DNA from: Actinomyces sp. S6-Spd3 | GTDB lineage: Bacteria; Actinomycetota; Actinomycetes; Actinomycetales; Actinomycetaceae | NCBI RefSeq assembly: GCF_000758755.1 | Contig: NZ_JRMV01000281.1 | Location: 543,981 to 607,980 of the forward strand | DNA: 64,000 bases | Direction: 5' to 3' | Part shown: piece after piece, positions 47,452 through 56,875 of the stretch | How positions within the stretch are numbered: the stretch's first letter is position 1 | Layout of the letters: every line of letters starts with the position of its first letter | Position numbers and translations under genes: made by a program | Notes under the pieces: generated by a model | The model's input: the letters and a program-made list of their open reading frames with translations, nothing else | Databases searched by the model: none | What the model was told of the DNA's origin: nothing

Positions 47452-48405
47452 TTAGGAACGACCGAAGCCCTTTGAGATCGCGTCAAGGGCACCGGTGAGA
47501 TCTGAGGGCAGCACCCACAGTTTCGAGGCTTGACCATTAGCAATACGAGGCAGCATCTCCAGGTACTTGTAGGAGAGCAGTTCCGGCGTAGCCTGTCCCT
47601 GGTTAATGGCCGTAAACACGACAGAGATGGCTTCCGCCTCGCCCTGTGCACGCAGGATCTGTGCCTGGCGAGCGCCTTCAGCCTGGAGGATGAGGGCTTC
47701 CTTCTCACCGCGGGCCTGCAGCACTTGCGCTTCCTGCTGTGCCGAGGCCGCGAGAACGGCAGCCTGCTTTGCACCTTCAGCCTTCTTGATCTGCGCTTCA
47801 CGCTCTGCTTCAGCAGTCAAAATCGTTGCACGCTTCGTACGCTCAGCAGTAATCTGCTGCACCATCGCGGACAAAACATTCGGCGGCGGTTCAATCGACT
47901 TGAGTTCAACGCGTGTCACGCGAATACCCCAGGGGCCGGTTGCCTCGTCAAGAACACCACGGAGTTGCTTGTTAATCGATTCGCGGCTGGTCTGGGTTTC
48001 TTCCAGGTCCAAGGAGCCGATGAGATTACGCAAGGTTGTTGCGGTGAGCTGTTCGATCGCCTGGAGGAAGTTAGCAACCTCGTAGGTCGCGCTCCGAGGA
48101 TCAGTGATCTGGAAGTAGATCACAGAGTCGATCTCGACCATTGCCTGGTCTGCAGTAATGACCGACTGTGAGGGGAAGTTCACCACCTGTTCGCGCAGGT
48201 CGATTCGTGCCGCAACACGATCAACAAAAGGCACCAGAAGGTGAAAGCCGCCGTGCAGAACTGAACGGAAACGACCGAGGCGTTCGACAACGAAAGCCTC
48301 AGACTGGGGAACAATTCGGACGGCTCTCAGCAGCGAAATTGCTACAAAGAGGACGAAGACTACTGCGACGATCGCAACTACGGATCCGAGAAAATCGTCT
48401 GCCAT
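47452..48405 (-). CDS. SPFH/band-7 membrane protein (stomatin-like)
   Basis: 317 aa. One N-terminal membrane helix (about 5–25), then the SPFH domain (VPQSEAFVVERLGRF, HGGFHLLVPFVDRV, MVEIDSVIYFQITDP) and an Ala/Gln/Glu-rich coiled coil built of repeats around residues 200–270. Such proteins form large membrane cages and often work with NfeD. ATG at 48405 is chosen because AAAGGAG lies 8 nt upstream; a GTG 9 nt earlier lies in the spacer. NfeD lies immediately upstream, supporting this pairing. Confidence 0.9.
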   Translation of the reverse strand: MADDFLGSVVAIVAVVFVLFVAISLLRAVRIVPQSEAFVVERLGRFRSVLHGGFHLLVPFVDRVAARIDLREQVVNFPSQSVITADQAMVEIDSVIYFQITDPRSATYEVANFLQAIEQLTATTLRNLIGSLDLEETQTSRESINKQLRGVLDEATGPWGIRVTRVELKSIEPPPNVLSAMVQQITAERTKRATILTAEAEREAQIKKAEGAKQAAVLAASAQQEAQVLQARGEKEALILQAEGARQAQILRAQGEAEAISVVFTAINQGQATPELLSYKYLEMLPRIANGQASKLWVLPSDLTGALDAISKGFGRS

Positions 48406-48436
48406 AATCCACACTCCTTTCTTGGAAATATTTTGA

Positions 48437-48877
48437 TTAATTCAATGGCTGATTTGTCAGTGGACGAACAACCGCGGTTGCGCCTTCAATAGCGACAACC
48501 TCAATTTGAGTACCCACGGGGATAAGCTCGCCTGTGCTCCGTGCGCTCCATTCGCCTCCGGAGAACTGAATGCGACCATCGCGTTCCCCCACGAGTTGCG
48601 TCACGTAGCCGCTCTTTCCGATCAGCGCATCCGCATTCGTTCGGACGTCATCACCCGATCGCTGGATGCGTCCTTTCATGAGCGGGCGCATGACAATGAG
48701 CAAGAGAAGCGAAACCACAACGAAAACTACGACTTGCGCAATGAGGCCACCACCGAAAAATGCGGTAATCGCTGCAGCAACGGCTCCAATGGCGAACATC
48801 AGGAACACGAAAGTAATGCTGAGAACTTCGATGATTCCAAGGAGTAGGGCTGCCAGCAGCCACATCCACCACGTCAT
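48437..48877 (-). CDS. NfeD-like membrane protein
   Basis: 146 aa. Helices at about 2–20, 25–45 and 48–66 are followed by a C-terminal OB-fold domain (SGDDVRTNADALIGKSGYVTQL). This is the short NfeD1b type that pairs with SPFH proteins. The SPFH gene begins 31 nt downstream. Function in membrane microdomain organisation is inferred from the family. Confidence 0.85.
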   Translation of the reverse strand: MTWWMWLLAALLLGIIEVLSITFVFLMFAIGAVAAAITAFFGGGLIAQVVVFVVVSLLLLIVMRPLMKGRIQRSGDDVRTNADALIGKSGYVTQLVGERDGRIQFSGGEWSARSTGELIPVGTQIEVVAIEGATAVVRPLTNQPLN

Positions 48878-48905
48878 ATTGTTTCTCCTTCCAGTCAGCT
48901 AATAC

Positions 48906-49694
48906 TCAACGAGGTAGGCCGCGCGCAAACCAGCGACCGTGGTCATTTTCTACGCTCAGCGCCAGTTCAAAGGCTTCAGATAGAACTCGTCCGGTTAGGA
49001 CTTCCCCAACAGGGCCAGCGGCAAAGACTTCACCGGCTTTCATAACCAGTGCGTGCGTAATCCCCTGAGGAATCTCTTCGAGGTGATGCGTCACCAAGAC
49101 GACCTGAGGGGCAGCGCGGCCAGAGATGATCTCGGCCATTGCAGCGATGAGCAATTCTCGCGCACCCAAATCAAGTCCCGCCGCGGGCTCGTCGAGAATC
49201 AAAACTTCTGGATCCGACATCAGTCCGCGGGCAAGGACAATTCTTTGCCTTTCCCCCTCGGAAAGAGTATGGAATGGGCGATCTTCAAGTTGGGCAACGC
49301 TGAAGAGAGCGAGCAGGTCACGTGCGCGCGCGGTATCAACGTCTTCGTATTCCTCGCCAAAAGGCGATGAAACGCCCCACGCGGCAGATCGAACAACATC
49401 AATCACTCGCGTACTTGGACGCAGCCGTTGTGTACTCGAAAGAGATACCAAAGAGCAACGAGCTGCCAGTTCCTGGGGTTGGCATGATTCGAGTGGAACA
49501 CCATCAAAACATGCTTGCCCAGAAGATGGCGCAACTTTTCCGCTGGCGACGCGAACAAGGGATGTTTTCCCTGCCCCGTTTGCCCCCAGAACTACCCATT
49601 GTTCTTGGCGCGAGGTACGCCAAGAAACTTCACGAAGAATCTCGGTCTCGCCACGGGTCAAGCTGACATCATTGAGCTCAATCACGGTATCCAT
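48906..49694 (-). CDS. Stand-alone ABC-transporter ATP-binding protein
   Basis: 262-aa nucleotide-binding domain. Walker A GANGAGKT at 37–44, Q-loop region, signature LSEGERQR, Walker B VLILDEPAAGLD and H-loop VTHHLEE. The layout resembles the ModF/iron-type ATPases with no permease beside it, so its substrate or partner is unknown. It lies 52 nt from glgA and 28 nt before nfeD. Confidence 0.9.
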   Translation of the reverse strand: MDTVIELNDVSLTRGETEILREVSWRTSRQEQWVVLGANGAGKTSLVRVASGKVAPSSGQACFDGVPLESCQPQELAARCSLVSLSSTQRLRPSTRVIDVVRSAAWGVSSPFGEEYEDVDTARARDLLALFSVAQLEDRPFHTLSEGERQRIVLARGLMSDPEVLILDEPAAGLDLGARELLIAAMAEIISGRAAPQVVLVTHHLEEIPQGITHALVMKAGEVFAAGPVGEVLTGRVLSEAFELALSVENDHGRWFARGLPR

Positions 49695-49746
49695 TGTTTC
49701 AGTATCTCGCAGGATATACAGTGTGTCTTTTTCAAATCAATCAGGC

Positions 49747-50958
49747 TCAGTGAACGAGTTGTTTATAGAGTTCAACCGTCTTTTCACCGATTGCATCCCA
49801 CGAGAAATGTTCCCGCGCACGCACAAGCCCAGCATGTCCCATTTCTCGAGCTCTTTCGGGCGAAGCCAAGACTTGAATCAAACGCTCAGCCATATCATGC
49901 TCGAAAGCTTCCGGGTTAAGGGGAGTTCCGGTCCCATCGTGTAGTTGCTCGATCGGGACAAGGTATCCCGTCTCTCCATCGACAATGACATCGGGGATAC
50001 CTCCCGTTGCGGTTCCCACGACGGGCAAGCCGACGGCCATAGCTTCAAGGTTGACGATTCCAAGCGGTTCATAGACCGAGGGAGTAACAAAAACAGTCGC
50101 GCAGTCCAAGAGTGCGATGAGGTCGGCGCGCGGAAGCATTTCTGAAATCAAAATGACACCATTGCGAGTGGCTTGAAGCTCTGCAACGAGTCCTTCAACT
50201 TCGGCTGCAATCTGTGGGGTATCGGGAGCTCCAGCACACAAAATGACCTGAACATCGTCGGGAAGCAAACGCGCAGCGCGCAAGAAGTACGGGAGTCCCT
50301 TTTGGCGAGTAATGCGACCAACAAAGATCACCGACGGCCGCTTGGGATCTACTCCCCACTGGGCCAAGACCTTCGCCTGGTGTTCCTTTTCTTCCGGCGT
50401 TGTGGGCACATGCCACTGCGACAGATCAATTCCGTTGTGGATTACGTGCACACGATCGGGATCAACCGCAGGATAAGCGCGCAAAATGTCTTCACGCATT
50501 CCGTGCGATACAGCAACCACCCCAGCTGCGGCCTCGTAGGCGGAACGCTCAATGAAAGAAGACACGCGGTAACCGCCACCGAGCTGTTCAGCTTTCCACG
50601 GACGCAAAGGCTCAAGGGAATGTGCGGTAATCACATGCGGAATGTCATTCAATAAAGCCGAAATATGTCCGGCAAAATTTGCATACCACGTATGAGAATG
50701 CACAAGGTCAGCGCCAACCGTCTGGGCTGCGATTTCAAGATCAACTCCAAGAGTACGAAGCGCAGCATTTGCCTGTGCGAGTTGAGGCAGATCCTCGTAG
50801 CCGAAGACGCCTTTTTCGCCTTCGCGAGGACCATCAAAAGCCTGAACCCGCAGGTCATCAACCCGAGGGCGAAGAACTTTGGCCAATTCGGTAACGTGGA
50901 CTCCCGCTCCCCCGTAGACATGTGGCGGGTATTCTCGGGTCAGCAAATCAACGCGCAT
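49747..50958 (-). CDS. glgA: Actinobacterial glycogen synthase / alpha-maltose-1-phosphate synthase
   Basis: 403-aa GT4 glycosyltransferase (GT-B fold). N-terminal DLLTREYPPHVYGGAGVHVTEL, C-terminal FVGRITRQKG and the nucleotide-binding TPSVYEPLGIVNLEAMA with the EPLGIVN…E catalytic motif. In mycobacteria this member (GlgM) makes maltose 1-phosphate from ADP-glucose and glucose 1-phosphate, which is more likely than classic glycogen synthase, but is inferred. It is divergent from glgC. Confidence 0.92.
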   Translation of the reverse strand: MRVDLLTREYPPHVYGGAGVHVTELAKVLRPRVDDLRVQAFDGPREGEKGVFGYEDLPQLAQANAALRTLGVDLEIAAQTVGADLVHSHTWYANFAGHISALLNDIPHVITAHSLEPLRPWKAEQLGGGYRVSSFIERSAYEAAAGVVAVSHGMREDILRAYPAVDPDRVHVIHNGIDLSQWHVPTTPEEKEHQAKVLAQWGVDPKRPSVIFVGRITRQKGLPYFLRAARLLPDDVQVILCAGAPDTPQIAAEVEGLVAELQATRNGVILISEMLPRADLIALLDCATVFVTPSVYEPLGIVNLEAMAVGLPVVGTATGGIPDVIVDGETGYLVPIEQLHDGTGTPLNPEAFEHDMAERLIQVLASPERAREMGHAGLVRAREHFSWDAIGEKTVELYKQLVH

Positions 50959-51052
50959 GTGAGCTCCTTTGACGCACGGATGTCTCTAGCTTAGCGGAAA
51001 TGTTGCGTGAACTATGTTCTTCGCCACGTTTTAAAATCGGCCACCAAAAGTG

Positions 51053-51064
51053 TGCGTTTACGCA
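51053..51064. promoter_or_regulatory. Inverted repeat before glgC
   Basis: TGCGT-TT-ACGCA is a perfect 5-bp inverted repeat 13 nt upstream of the glgC ATG. CATACT just after it (51063–51068) could be a -10 box, which would give a very short or leaderless mRNA since no ribosome site is present. A repressor site is possible but unproven. Confidence 0.3.
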
Positions 51065-51076
51065 TACTCTTGTGTC

Positions 51077-52315
51077 ATGGCTAAAAATCATGTTCTTGCG
51101 ATCGTTCTAGCCGGAGGCGAGGGTAAACGGCTCATGCCCTTGACCATGGATCGGGCAAAGCCGGCCGTTCCCTTCGGTGGTCACTTCCGTCTCATCGATT
51201 TTTCTCTCTCGAATATGGTCAATTCGGGATACATGAAAATCGTCGTCCTGACTCAATACAAGTCACACTCGCTTGACCGCCACGTCACGCGAACTTGGTA
51301 TACCTCTCCTCTCCTCGGTAACTTCATTGCACCCGTGCCCGCTCAGCAGCGTCGCGGCCCGCACTGGTACCTGGGAAGCGCCGATGCGATCTATCAGTCG
51401 CTCAACATCGTCGACGATGAAAATCCCGATTACATCGTGATTACAGGTGCCGACAATATCTACCGCATGGATTTCTCACAGATGGTCGAGCACCACATCG
51501 AGTCGGGTCTTCCTGCAACCGTGGCCGGTATCCGTCAGCCCATCGAGCTAGCGCCTTCTTTGGGTGTCATCGAAGGTAAGGACGGGCACGTCGATAAGTT
51601 TGTTGAGAAGCCGCAGAACCCGCAAGGCCTTCCCGATAACCCCAATCAGGTCCTTGCATCCATGGGTAACTACGTCTTCACAACGGCAGAACTCATTGCC
51701 GCGCTTCGTGAAGACGCAGAAGATCCTCTCTCCAAGCACGACATGGGTGGCAATATCATCCCTTGGTTCGTCGAGCGCGGTATGTGCGGCTACTACGACT
51801 TCAAGGATAATGACGTCCCCGGATCTACCGATCGTGACCGCGATTATTGGCGCGATGTTGGTACCCTGGATGCCTACTACGAGGCCAATATGGACCTCAT
51901 TAGTGTTCACCCGGTCTTCAACCTGTACAACAGGGATTGGCCGACGATGACGCTCTTGGATGGTTCCCTGCCTCCTGCAAAGTTCGTTTATGGCGACGAG
52001 CATTCCCGCATGGGTCACGCTGTGGATTCCTTCGTCTCCCCCGGTGTGATTATCTCCGGTGGCGAGGTCTACCACTCGATCATTTCTCCCAACACTTACG
52101 TCCACTCGTGGGCACAGGTGACGGATTCGGTCATCATGAACGGCACCCGAGTGGGCCGTCATGCAATCGTTTCGAAGACGATTCTCGATAAGGGAGTCGT
52201 CGTCGAAGAGGGAGCGGTTGTCGGTGTTGACCTCGAACACGACCTCGAACGTGGCTTCACAGTCACTGAATCGGGTATTACTGTCGTCCCCAAGGGAGTC
52301 GTCGTTACTCGCTAA
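51077..52315 (+). CDS. glgC: Glucose-1-phosphate adenylyltransferase
   Basis: 412-aa enzyme making ADP-glucose for glycogen or maltose 1-phosphate. N-terminal nucleotidyltransferase: [14 protein letters not shown] with the catalytic region, AKPAVPFGG; then [10 protein letters not shown] and a C-terminal left-handed beta-helix. ATG at 51077 matches the family N-terminus; the frame opens earlier at 51050 but those codons lie in promoter DNA. It ends in a strong bidirectional terminator. Confidence 0.96.
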   Translation: MAKNHVLAIVLAGGEGKRLMPLTMDRAKPAVPFGGHFRLIDFSLSNMVNSGYMKIVVLTQYKSHSLDRHVTRTWYTSPLLGNFIAPVPAQQRRGPHWYLGSADAIYQSLNIVDDENPDYIVITGADNIYRMDFSQMVEHHIESGLPATVAGIRQPIELAPSLGVIEGKDGHVDKFVEKPQNPQGLPDNPNQVLASMGNYVFTTAELIAALREDAEDPLSKHDMGGNIIPWFVERGMCGYYDFKDNDVPGSTDRDRDYWRDVGTLDAYYEANMDLISVHPVFNLYNRDWPTMTLLDGSLPPAKFVYGDEHSRMGHAVDSFVSPGVIISGGEVYHSIISPNTYVHSWAQVTDSVIMNGTRVGRHAIVSKTILDKGVVVEEGAVVGVDLEHDLERGFTVTESGITVVPKGVVVTR

Positions 52316-52332
52316 GAGTTGCGCATGAGACG

Positions 52333-52371
52333 TTTACTGGCCTCCGAAGGTAATGTTCGGAGGCCAGTAAA
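52333..52371. terminator. Bidirectional terminator between glgC and Nudix gene
   Basis: A perfect 16-bp stem (52333–52348 with 52356–52371, 7-nt loop) between convergent genes. Each side ends in TTT or AAA, so termination could work both ways. Confidence 0.85.
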
Positions 52372-52372
52372 G

Positions 52373-52888
52373 TTATTCGACGACGAGAGTCCTTCCATCC
52401 CAACCATCAAGGCAGACGCGAATCAGTTCGATGAGCTGGGTTGGATAGAATTCATAGTCATTTGATTGAGCCTCAAAATCATGGATATCCCACCAGCGGT
52501 ATTCATCAATGACGCGTTGTTCCTCTTCGGTCCAGCGGGAATCACTCAGTTGCTGGCGGTGCGTACGCGCATAAAAGATCTCTTCGTCTTGACGCGCAAG
52601 GACTGTTTCAAAATCAAAAACTGCACGGCGACGAGCGATAGGTCCGATCAATAATTCCGGGGCTAAGCGGATTCCAGTTTCTTCAAAAAGCTCGCGCGAC
52701 GCACATTGTCGAGCGTTTTCTCCATCTTCGATTCCCCCGCCAACGGTGAACCACCACGAGCGCTCGGGATTGTCCGCGTCGTGGCCTCGGACCAGAAGCA
52801 CACGGTCTTCTTCATCAAAAAGAATGACTCGCGCCGCACGTCTATGCGGGATTCCTTCCGCGTCCCGAGGCCAATTGTGCGCGCTCAC
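52373..52888 (-). CDS. Nudix hydrolase
   Basis: 171-aa NDP-x hydrolase. Complete Nudix box at residues 51–73 (G51…E57…RELFEETGI). Substrate unknown; it belongs to the general family that cleans up modified nucleotides or NDP-sugars. Overlaps the PrsW stop by 4 nt and so is coupled to the PIM operon downstream of it. Confidence 0.9.
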   Translation of the reverse strand: MSAHNWPRDAEGIPHRRAARVILFDEEDRVLLVRGHDADNPERSWWFTVGGGIEDGENARQCASRELFEETGIRLAPELLIGPIARRRAVFDFETVLARQDEEIFYARTHRQQLSDSRWTEEEQRVIDEYRWWDIHDFEAQSNDYEFYPTQLIELIRVCLDGWDGRTLVVE

Positions 52889-54153
52889 GCCCCCACCTGG
52901 GCTGCCGTTTGGGACAGTTGCGTCAATGAGAGGAATCGACTCCGTTCCTGGATCGCTTTGTCGAGGAGGGCGCGGTCGTAAGCATCACGCCCGGGGTCCG
53001 GCCGGCGACGTTTTTCGCGATTCGCTTCATCGAGGCCAACGGCAGCAAGCGCGTTCAAGAACCGATCCATGGACTTGCGAGCTTCCGATCCGGATTTCGC
53101 GGCCCACTCAACCGCGTTCCGTCGTTGAGCGCGATCGCTCACCATACCCACTTCAACGGGCAGGACCCAGCCTCCGACGACATAGGGAATGAGGCCTCGC
53201 TGAATATTCGACAATTCTCGGGAGTATTGGATCAGAAGGAATACAAACCAGGCGACGAAAAGGGGCACTTCAAAGAACAGGTATGCAACATACCAGCTTC
53301 CTTGATCGTTCACGCTTGCAAGGAAATTCCAGAAGGCATGGAAGAAGACTGCGGTGAGGTATCCGAGAAATACGCGGATTGTGCTCCACAGCGGACCGTA
53401 GCAGCGAATAATCACCAAGGCGATAGCCATTCCCGTGAAAGAGGTTGCCATAGGGTGAACGAAAGGCGAAAGGATTCCACGGTTAAATACCGTCGAAGTC
53501 AACATCAAGCTGCCTGATGAACTGGACTTCAGGAAATACTGAATATTTTCAATAAATGCAAATCCGGCGCCGACGATACCACCGGTAATCAATCCGTCGA
53601 GCCGAGAATTAATTGAGTTTCTTCGGGCAACAATAAAGATGATGATGCCGAGGCCCTTGAAGAGTTCTTCGGCAAAAGGCGCGACGATCACAGCGACCAG
53701 CACCGTCGCTATATTCGCGTCGCCCAAAGTGCGTGCAAGATCAAGATTCAGGGTGGTATTGACGACAAGAGATGATGCCGTCGCAACACCTGCCCCCCAG
53801 ATGAAGCACAAGAATTTTGCCTTCCAGCCTTCCCGTTCCCAATGATCGAGGTAATTCAAAACACCCAGAACAATTCCAAGCGGGATCAGGGCGAGAAGAG
53901 TCATCGTTGCAGCGGATACAACGCCTCCGGTGCCGACATATGTCGCCATGAGCACAATGACACCGAGGGTTCCCAGCAGCGTAAAGATAATTTCTAGATA
54001 AGGCAGGGTCTTCACTCGCTGCGGGATATGCCAACTCGGGGCAAGTTCAGGAGCAGGGTCTTCAGGCCGAATGAGTTCAGATTCCGTGGTTTTAATCTTC
54101 TTCAGACGGTAGTCCTCTCCCGGACCACCCCATCGCACCGTAGTATCACTCAT
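52885..54153 (-). CDS. PrsW-family intramembrane metalloprotease
   Basis: 422-aa membrane protein with about eight helices. Catalytic-type motifs: E162-E163 in PFAEELFKGLG, H233 in FVHPMAT and H282 in FFHAFWN. The family founder PrsW cleaves an anti-sigma factor in Bacillus; the substrate here is unknown. The C-terminal cytoplasmic tail (about 350–422) is basic and Arg-rich. It directly follows the LemA-like gene with no gap. Confidence 0.88.
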   Translation of the reverse strand: MSDTTVRWGGPGEDYRLKKIKTTESELIRPEDPAPELAPSWHIPQRVKTLPYLEIIFTLLGTLGVIVLMATYVGTGGVVSAATMTLLALIPLGIVLGVLNYLDHWEREGWKAKFLCFIWGAGVATASSLVVNTTLNLDLARTLGDANIATVLVAVIVAPFAEELFKGLGIIIFIVARRNSINSRLDGLITGGIVGAGFAFIENIQYFLKSSSSGSLMLTSTVFNRGILSPFVHPMATSFTGMAIALVIIRCYGPLWSTIRVFLGYLTAVFFHAFWNFLASVNDQGSWYVAYLFFEVPLFVAWFVFLLIQYSRELSNIQRGLIPYVVGGWVLPVEVGMVSDRAQRRNAVEWAAKSGSEARKSMDRFLNALAAVGLDEANREKRRRPDPGRDAYDRALLDKAIQERSRFLSLTQLSQTAAQVGA

Positions 54154-54780
54154 TTAATAGCCAAGTCCATCTTCAAGGGTGTCATCATCAAAGTCGACGC
54201 TCACAGCATAGGGGGCATGCCCCGCCAAATGCGCCAGCCTGACCCAGGTACGCTCCCGAATTTTGCGTGTCTGGCTGACGTAGAGGTTATGCATTGAACG
54301 CGCTAATTGCACTTTGTACGATACCTGATCGAGCTGGTGAAGTTCGCGAGACCAGTAGGGATCGTTTTCCATCCTCTCGCGCACTTCAGTATTGATCGCA
54401 CTTCGGAGCACACGTGAAAGCGTTGATTGTGCCTCAAGGTAAGCCAAAGACTGAGTTCGCGTTTCTTCATCCGATGCTGCTGCTTCAGCACTTCTTCTAT
54501 CCAGACCATCGGCAACGAGTGGAAGATCCTCACGCCGTACACATGCGCAAGCAGCCGAAGAAACCTCGGCCGATACCGCAGATGGCAAGTCCGGATACTC
54601 AGCAATCCTTTGCCCGTATCGTGCACGCTCATCGAGAAGCAAAGCGAGCGAATCCCGCGTCGTCAAAATACGCCAATGTAAACGATCCAGACGAGTCGCA
54701 AGAATCGCAGACTGGCGAATGACGAAGGCTAGGCAACCGACAGTCAGAATCGCGATAAGGAGCATGAGTGGGTTATTCAC
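54154..54780 (-). CDS. LemA-like single-pass membrane protein in the PIM operon
   Basis: 208 aa, not assigned to a named family with certainty. N-terminal helix about residues 4–22, then a long cytoplasmic helical region. The C-terminal part (VQLARSMHNLYVSQTRKIR, VRLAHLAGHAPYAV) has the spacing of LemA proteins, so a divergent LemA fold is inferred. The tail is acidic (DDDTLED). GTG at 54780 is chosen because GGGGGAG lies 6 nt before it; an ATG at 54786 abuts that site. Sits between pimA and the protease. Confidence 0.7.
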   Translation of the reverse strand: MNNPLMLLIAILTVGCLAFVIRQSAILATRLDRLHWRILTTRDSLALLLDERARYGQRIAEYPDLPSAVSAEVSSAACACVRREDLPLVADGLDRRSAEAAASDEETRTQSLAYLEAQSTLSRVLRSAINTEVRERMENDPYWSRELHQLDQVSYKVQLARSMHNLYVSQTRKIRERTWVRLAHLAGHAPYAVSVDFDDDTLEDGLGY

Positions 54781-55951
54781 TGTCATCTCCCCCGTTTCGG
54801 CCCCGGAGCAAATCTAAAGCCGAAGGATCAGCAGGTTGTCCCTGAGCTGAGACCAAAACGGTCTGATAGAGAGCAAGAACCTGATCTGTCACGGTATCCC
54901 ATCCATAGCGACGGCTTGCATTCAGGCCGCGTTGCGCAAGTGCACTACAGCGCTCAGAGTCCTTGAGCAGTGCAACGAGCTGGCGAGCAAGATCAGCGCT
55001 ATCACCCGTTGCAAATAGCGCTCCTGATTCGCCTTGGTCAAGCACAGCGCGGAATGCCTCGAGATCAGAGGCAAGAACGGTACAGCCCGCCGCCATCGCC
55101 TCGACCAAAACGATCCCGAAAGACTCACCACCAGTCTGCGGTGCGACATAAACAGTCGCGCCTTTGAGAAGCGAGGCCTTATCTTCATCGCTCACTCCCC
55201 CGAGGAACTCGACTGAATCGCCAAAGCGCTCCAGTTGTGCTTGGAATTCGTGAGCACCGCCTCGCCCAGCGATCAAGAAACGAGCCCCGGGGATCTCCTG
55301 AAGGACCGCGCCGATTGCATCGGCGAAAACAGGAAGTCCCTTACGCGGTTCGTCCAAGCGTCCCAGGAACACAACAACCGGGCGATCGACCGTTGCAGCC
55401 CACTCTTCCTTAGGCTCAGCCTCGGCAAAAAAGCGGGTGTCGACACCGTTGGGAATGATCACAGCGTCGCCGCCGTGATGTTCTACAAGGGTGCGACGCG
55501 CCTCGGCAGAAACAGCAATTCGCGCGGCAAGCTTCTCAAGAAGCGGATCAAGAGCAGGAGAAGAAACTGAGCGCGAGAAAGAATAGTCCAGCGCCGCGTG
55601 GAATGTCCCAATGACAGGAACGGTTGCGGCTCGAAGAGCCAGCATCGAAATCGATGGAACCTCGGGTTCATGAACGTGAAGTACGTCGAAATCGCCTTCT
55701 TCAAGCCATTTCTTTGTTCGCGCATTCGCAATGGGGCTGAAAGAAAGACGCGCAACGGAACCATTGAAAGGAATAGCGACGGATGACCCAACCGCGGTGA
55801 TCCACTCTGGTAAATCCGTTGTATTTTTCGCCGGGGTAAGAACCTTGACCTCGTGGCCGCGTTCAAGCAGTTCAAGGGCGAAATCGCGAATGTGGAATTG
55901 AACGCCGCCGGGAACGTCCCAGGAGTAGGGATTAACTATTCCGATCTTCAC
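54773..55951 (-). CDS. pimA: Phosphatidylinositol alpha-mannosyltransferase PimA
   Basis: 392-aa GT4 enzyme that adds the first mannose from GDP-Man to phosphatidylinositol at the inner membrane face. Family blocks: GIVNPYSWDVPGGVQFHI, HVHEPEVPSIS, FLGRLDEPRKGLPVF, APQTGGESFGIVLVEAMAAG. It is in the order pgsA–patA–pimA seen in mycobacteria and lies directly downstream of the acyltransferase gene, so PIM biosynthesis is likely. Confidence 0.94.
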   Translation of the reverse strand: MKIGIVNPYSWDVPGGVQFHIRDFALELLERGHEVKVLTPAKNTTDLPEWITAVGSSVAIPFNGSVARLSFSPIANARTKKWLEEGDFDVLHVHEPEVPSISMLALRAATVPVIGTFHAALDYSFSRSVSSPALDPLLEKLAARIAVSAEARRTLVEHHGGDAVIIPNGVDTRFFAEAEPKEEWAATVDRPVVVFLGRLDEPRKGLPVFADAIGAVLQEIPGARFLIAGRGGAHEFQAQLERFGDSVEFLGGVSDEDKASLLKGATVYVAPQTGGESFGIVLVEAMAAGCTVLASDLEAFRAVLDQGESGALFATGDSADLARQLVALLKDSERCSALAQRGLNASRRYGWDTVTDQVLALYQTVLVSAQGQPADPSALDLLRGRNGGDDSE

Positions 55952-56875
55952 CTAGTGCCCCTTCTGCGCCGCGCGCTGACGCGCTCTCTCCAACCGCTCC
56001 GGATCTAAATCCTCAACAAAGACTGCTTGCATCATATGCCACTCGCGAATCCTACGTTGAAGAATCGGTGTTAACGCATTCACCCATCGCTGGGTCAGTT
56101 CGGGAACGTCGGGATCTTCGGTATCTGGATCGTAGAGGTTTTCGGTAATTTCCAAACGAACGAATTCTGGGCGGCCCGAATCATCGACATCGGAGACAAC
56201 CCCGGCAACCAAGGGTGCTCGTAGCGCGCGAGCAAGCGCCGCAGGACCGGCTGCGACAAGCGCTTTGCGGGAACCGAAGTCCACCTCGATCCCTGATCCG
56301 GAAATATCGCGATCCGCAAGAAGCGGGACAACGAGGCCTGCGCGTCCTTCAGCCCGATCACGAAGGGTGTGGAAGACGCTGTCCCCCGGCGACACACCGA
56401 TAATTTCCATGCCAACATTGCTCCGCAGGTTGACGAAGGCATCGAAGAGTTCTGGTGGATTCAGTTTCTCTGCAACGGTAAGAATCCCCAGTCCCTGAGC
56501 ACAAACCGCTGCGCCTACACGATCGAATGTCCCCGAATGCGCAAGAGCAAGCACGACCGGACCGGAGGAACTCAGTTCGATCAGCCCTTGGGCTTGACTT
56601 AAATCGACGCGGCTGCGCAGCGCTTCGCCGATGCGTCCGCCAAAACTAAGTTGTTCGACGTAGGCATTGACGTGTGAACGCACAGCTTCGCGCAACTGGA
56701 CGCGCGAAATTGGGTGTCCTAATAAACGCTCATGGTTTGCGCGCATTCTTCGCACGCTCGAACCGTTGAGAAGACACATCAGATCCGCCGCGCGACGGCC
56801 AAGCCATCGGACGCATCCGAAAGGAAGATGTGGAACGACTTTAAACGCCCACACAAGGCCGCGACCCGACATCAT
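55952..56875 (-). CDS. Phosphatidylinositol mannoside acyltransferase (PatA-like)
   Basis: 307-aa HtrB/PatA-type lysophospholipid acyltransferase. H-x4-D motif in LALAHSGTFDRVGAA, plus PLLADRDISGSGIEV. One N-terminal helical membrane-associated region. In mycobacteria the homologue acylates the mannose of PIM1/PIM2. The stop of pgsA overlaps its start by 4 nt and pimA follows directly. Confidence 0.9.
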   Translation of the reverse strand: MMSGRGLVWAFKVVPHLPFGCVRWLGRRAADLMCLLNGSSVRRMRANHERLLGHPISRVQLREAVRSHVNAYVEQLSFGGRIGEALRSRVDLSQAQGLIELSSSGPVVLALAHSGTFDRVGAAVCAQGLGILTVAEKLNPPELFDAFVNLRSNVGMEIIGVSPGDSVFHTLRDRAEGRAGLVVPLLADRDISGSGIEVDFGSRKALVAAGPAALARALRAPLVAGVVSDVDDSGRPEFVRLEITENLYDPDTEDPDVPELTQRWVNALTPILQRRIREWHMMQAVFVEDLDPERLERARQRAAQKGH

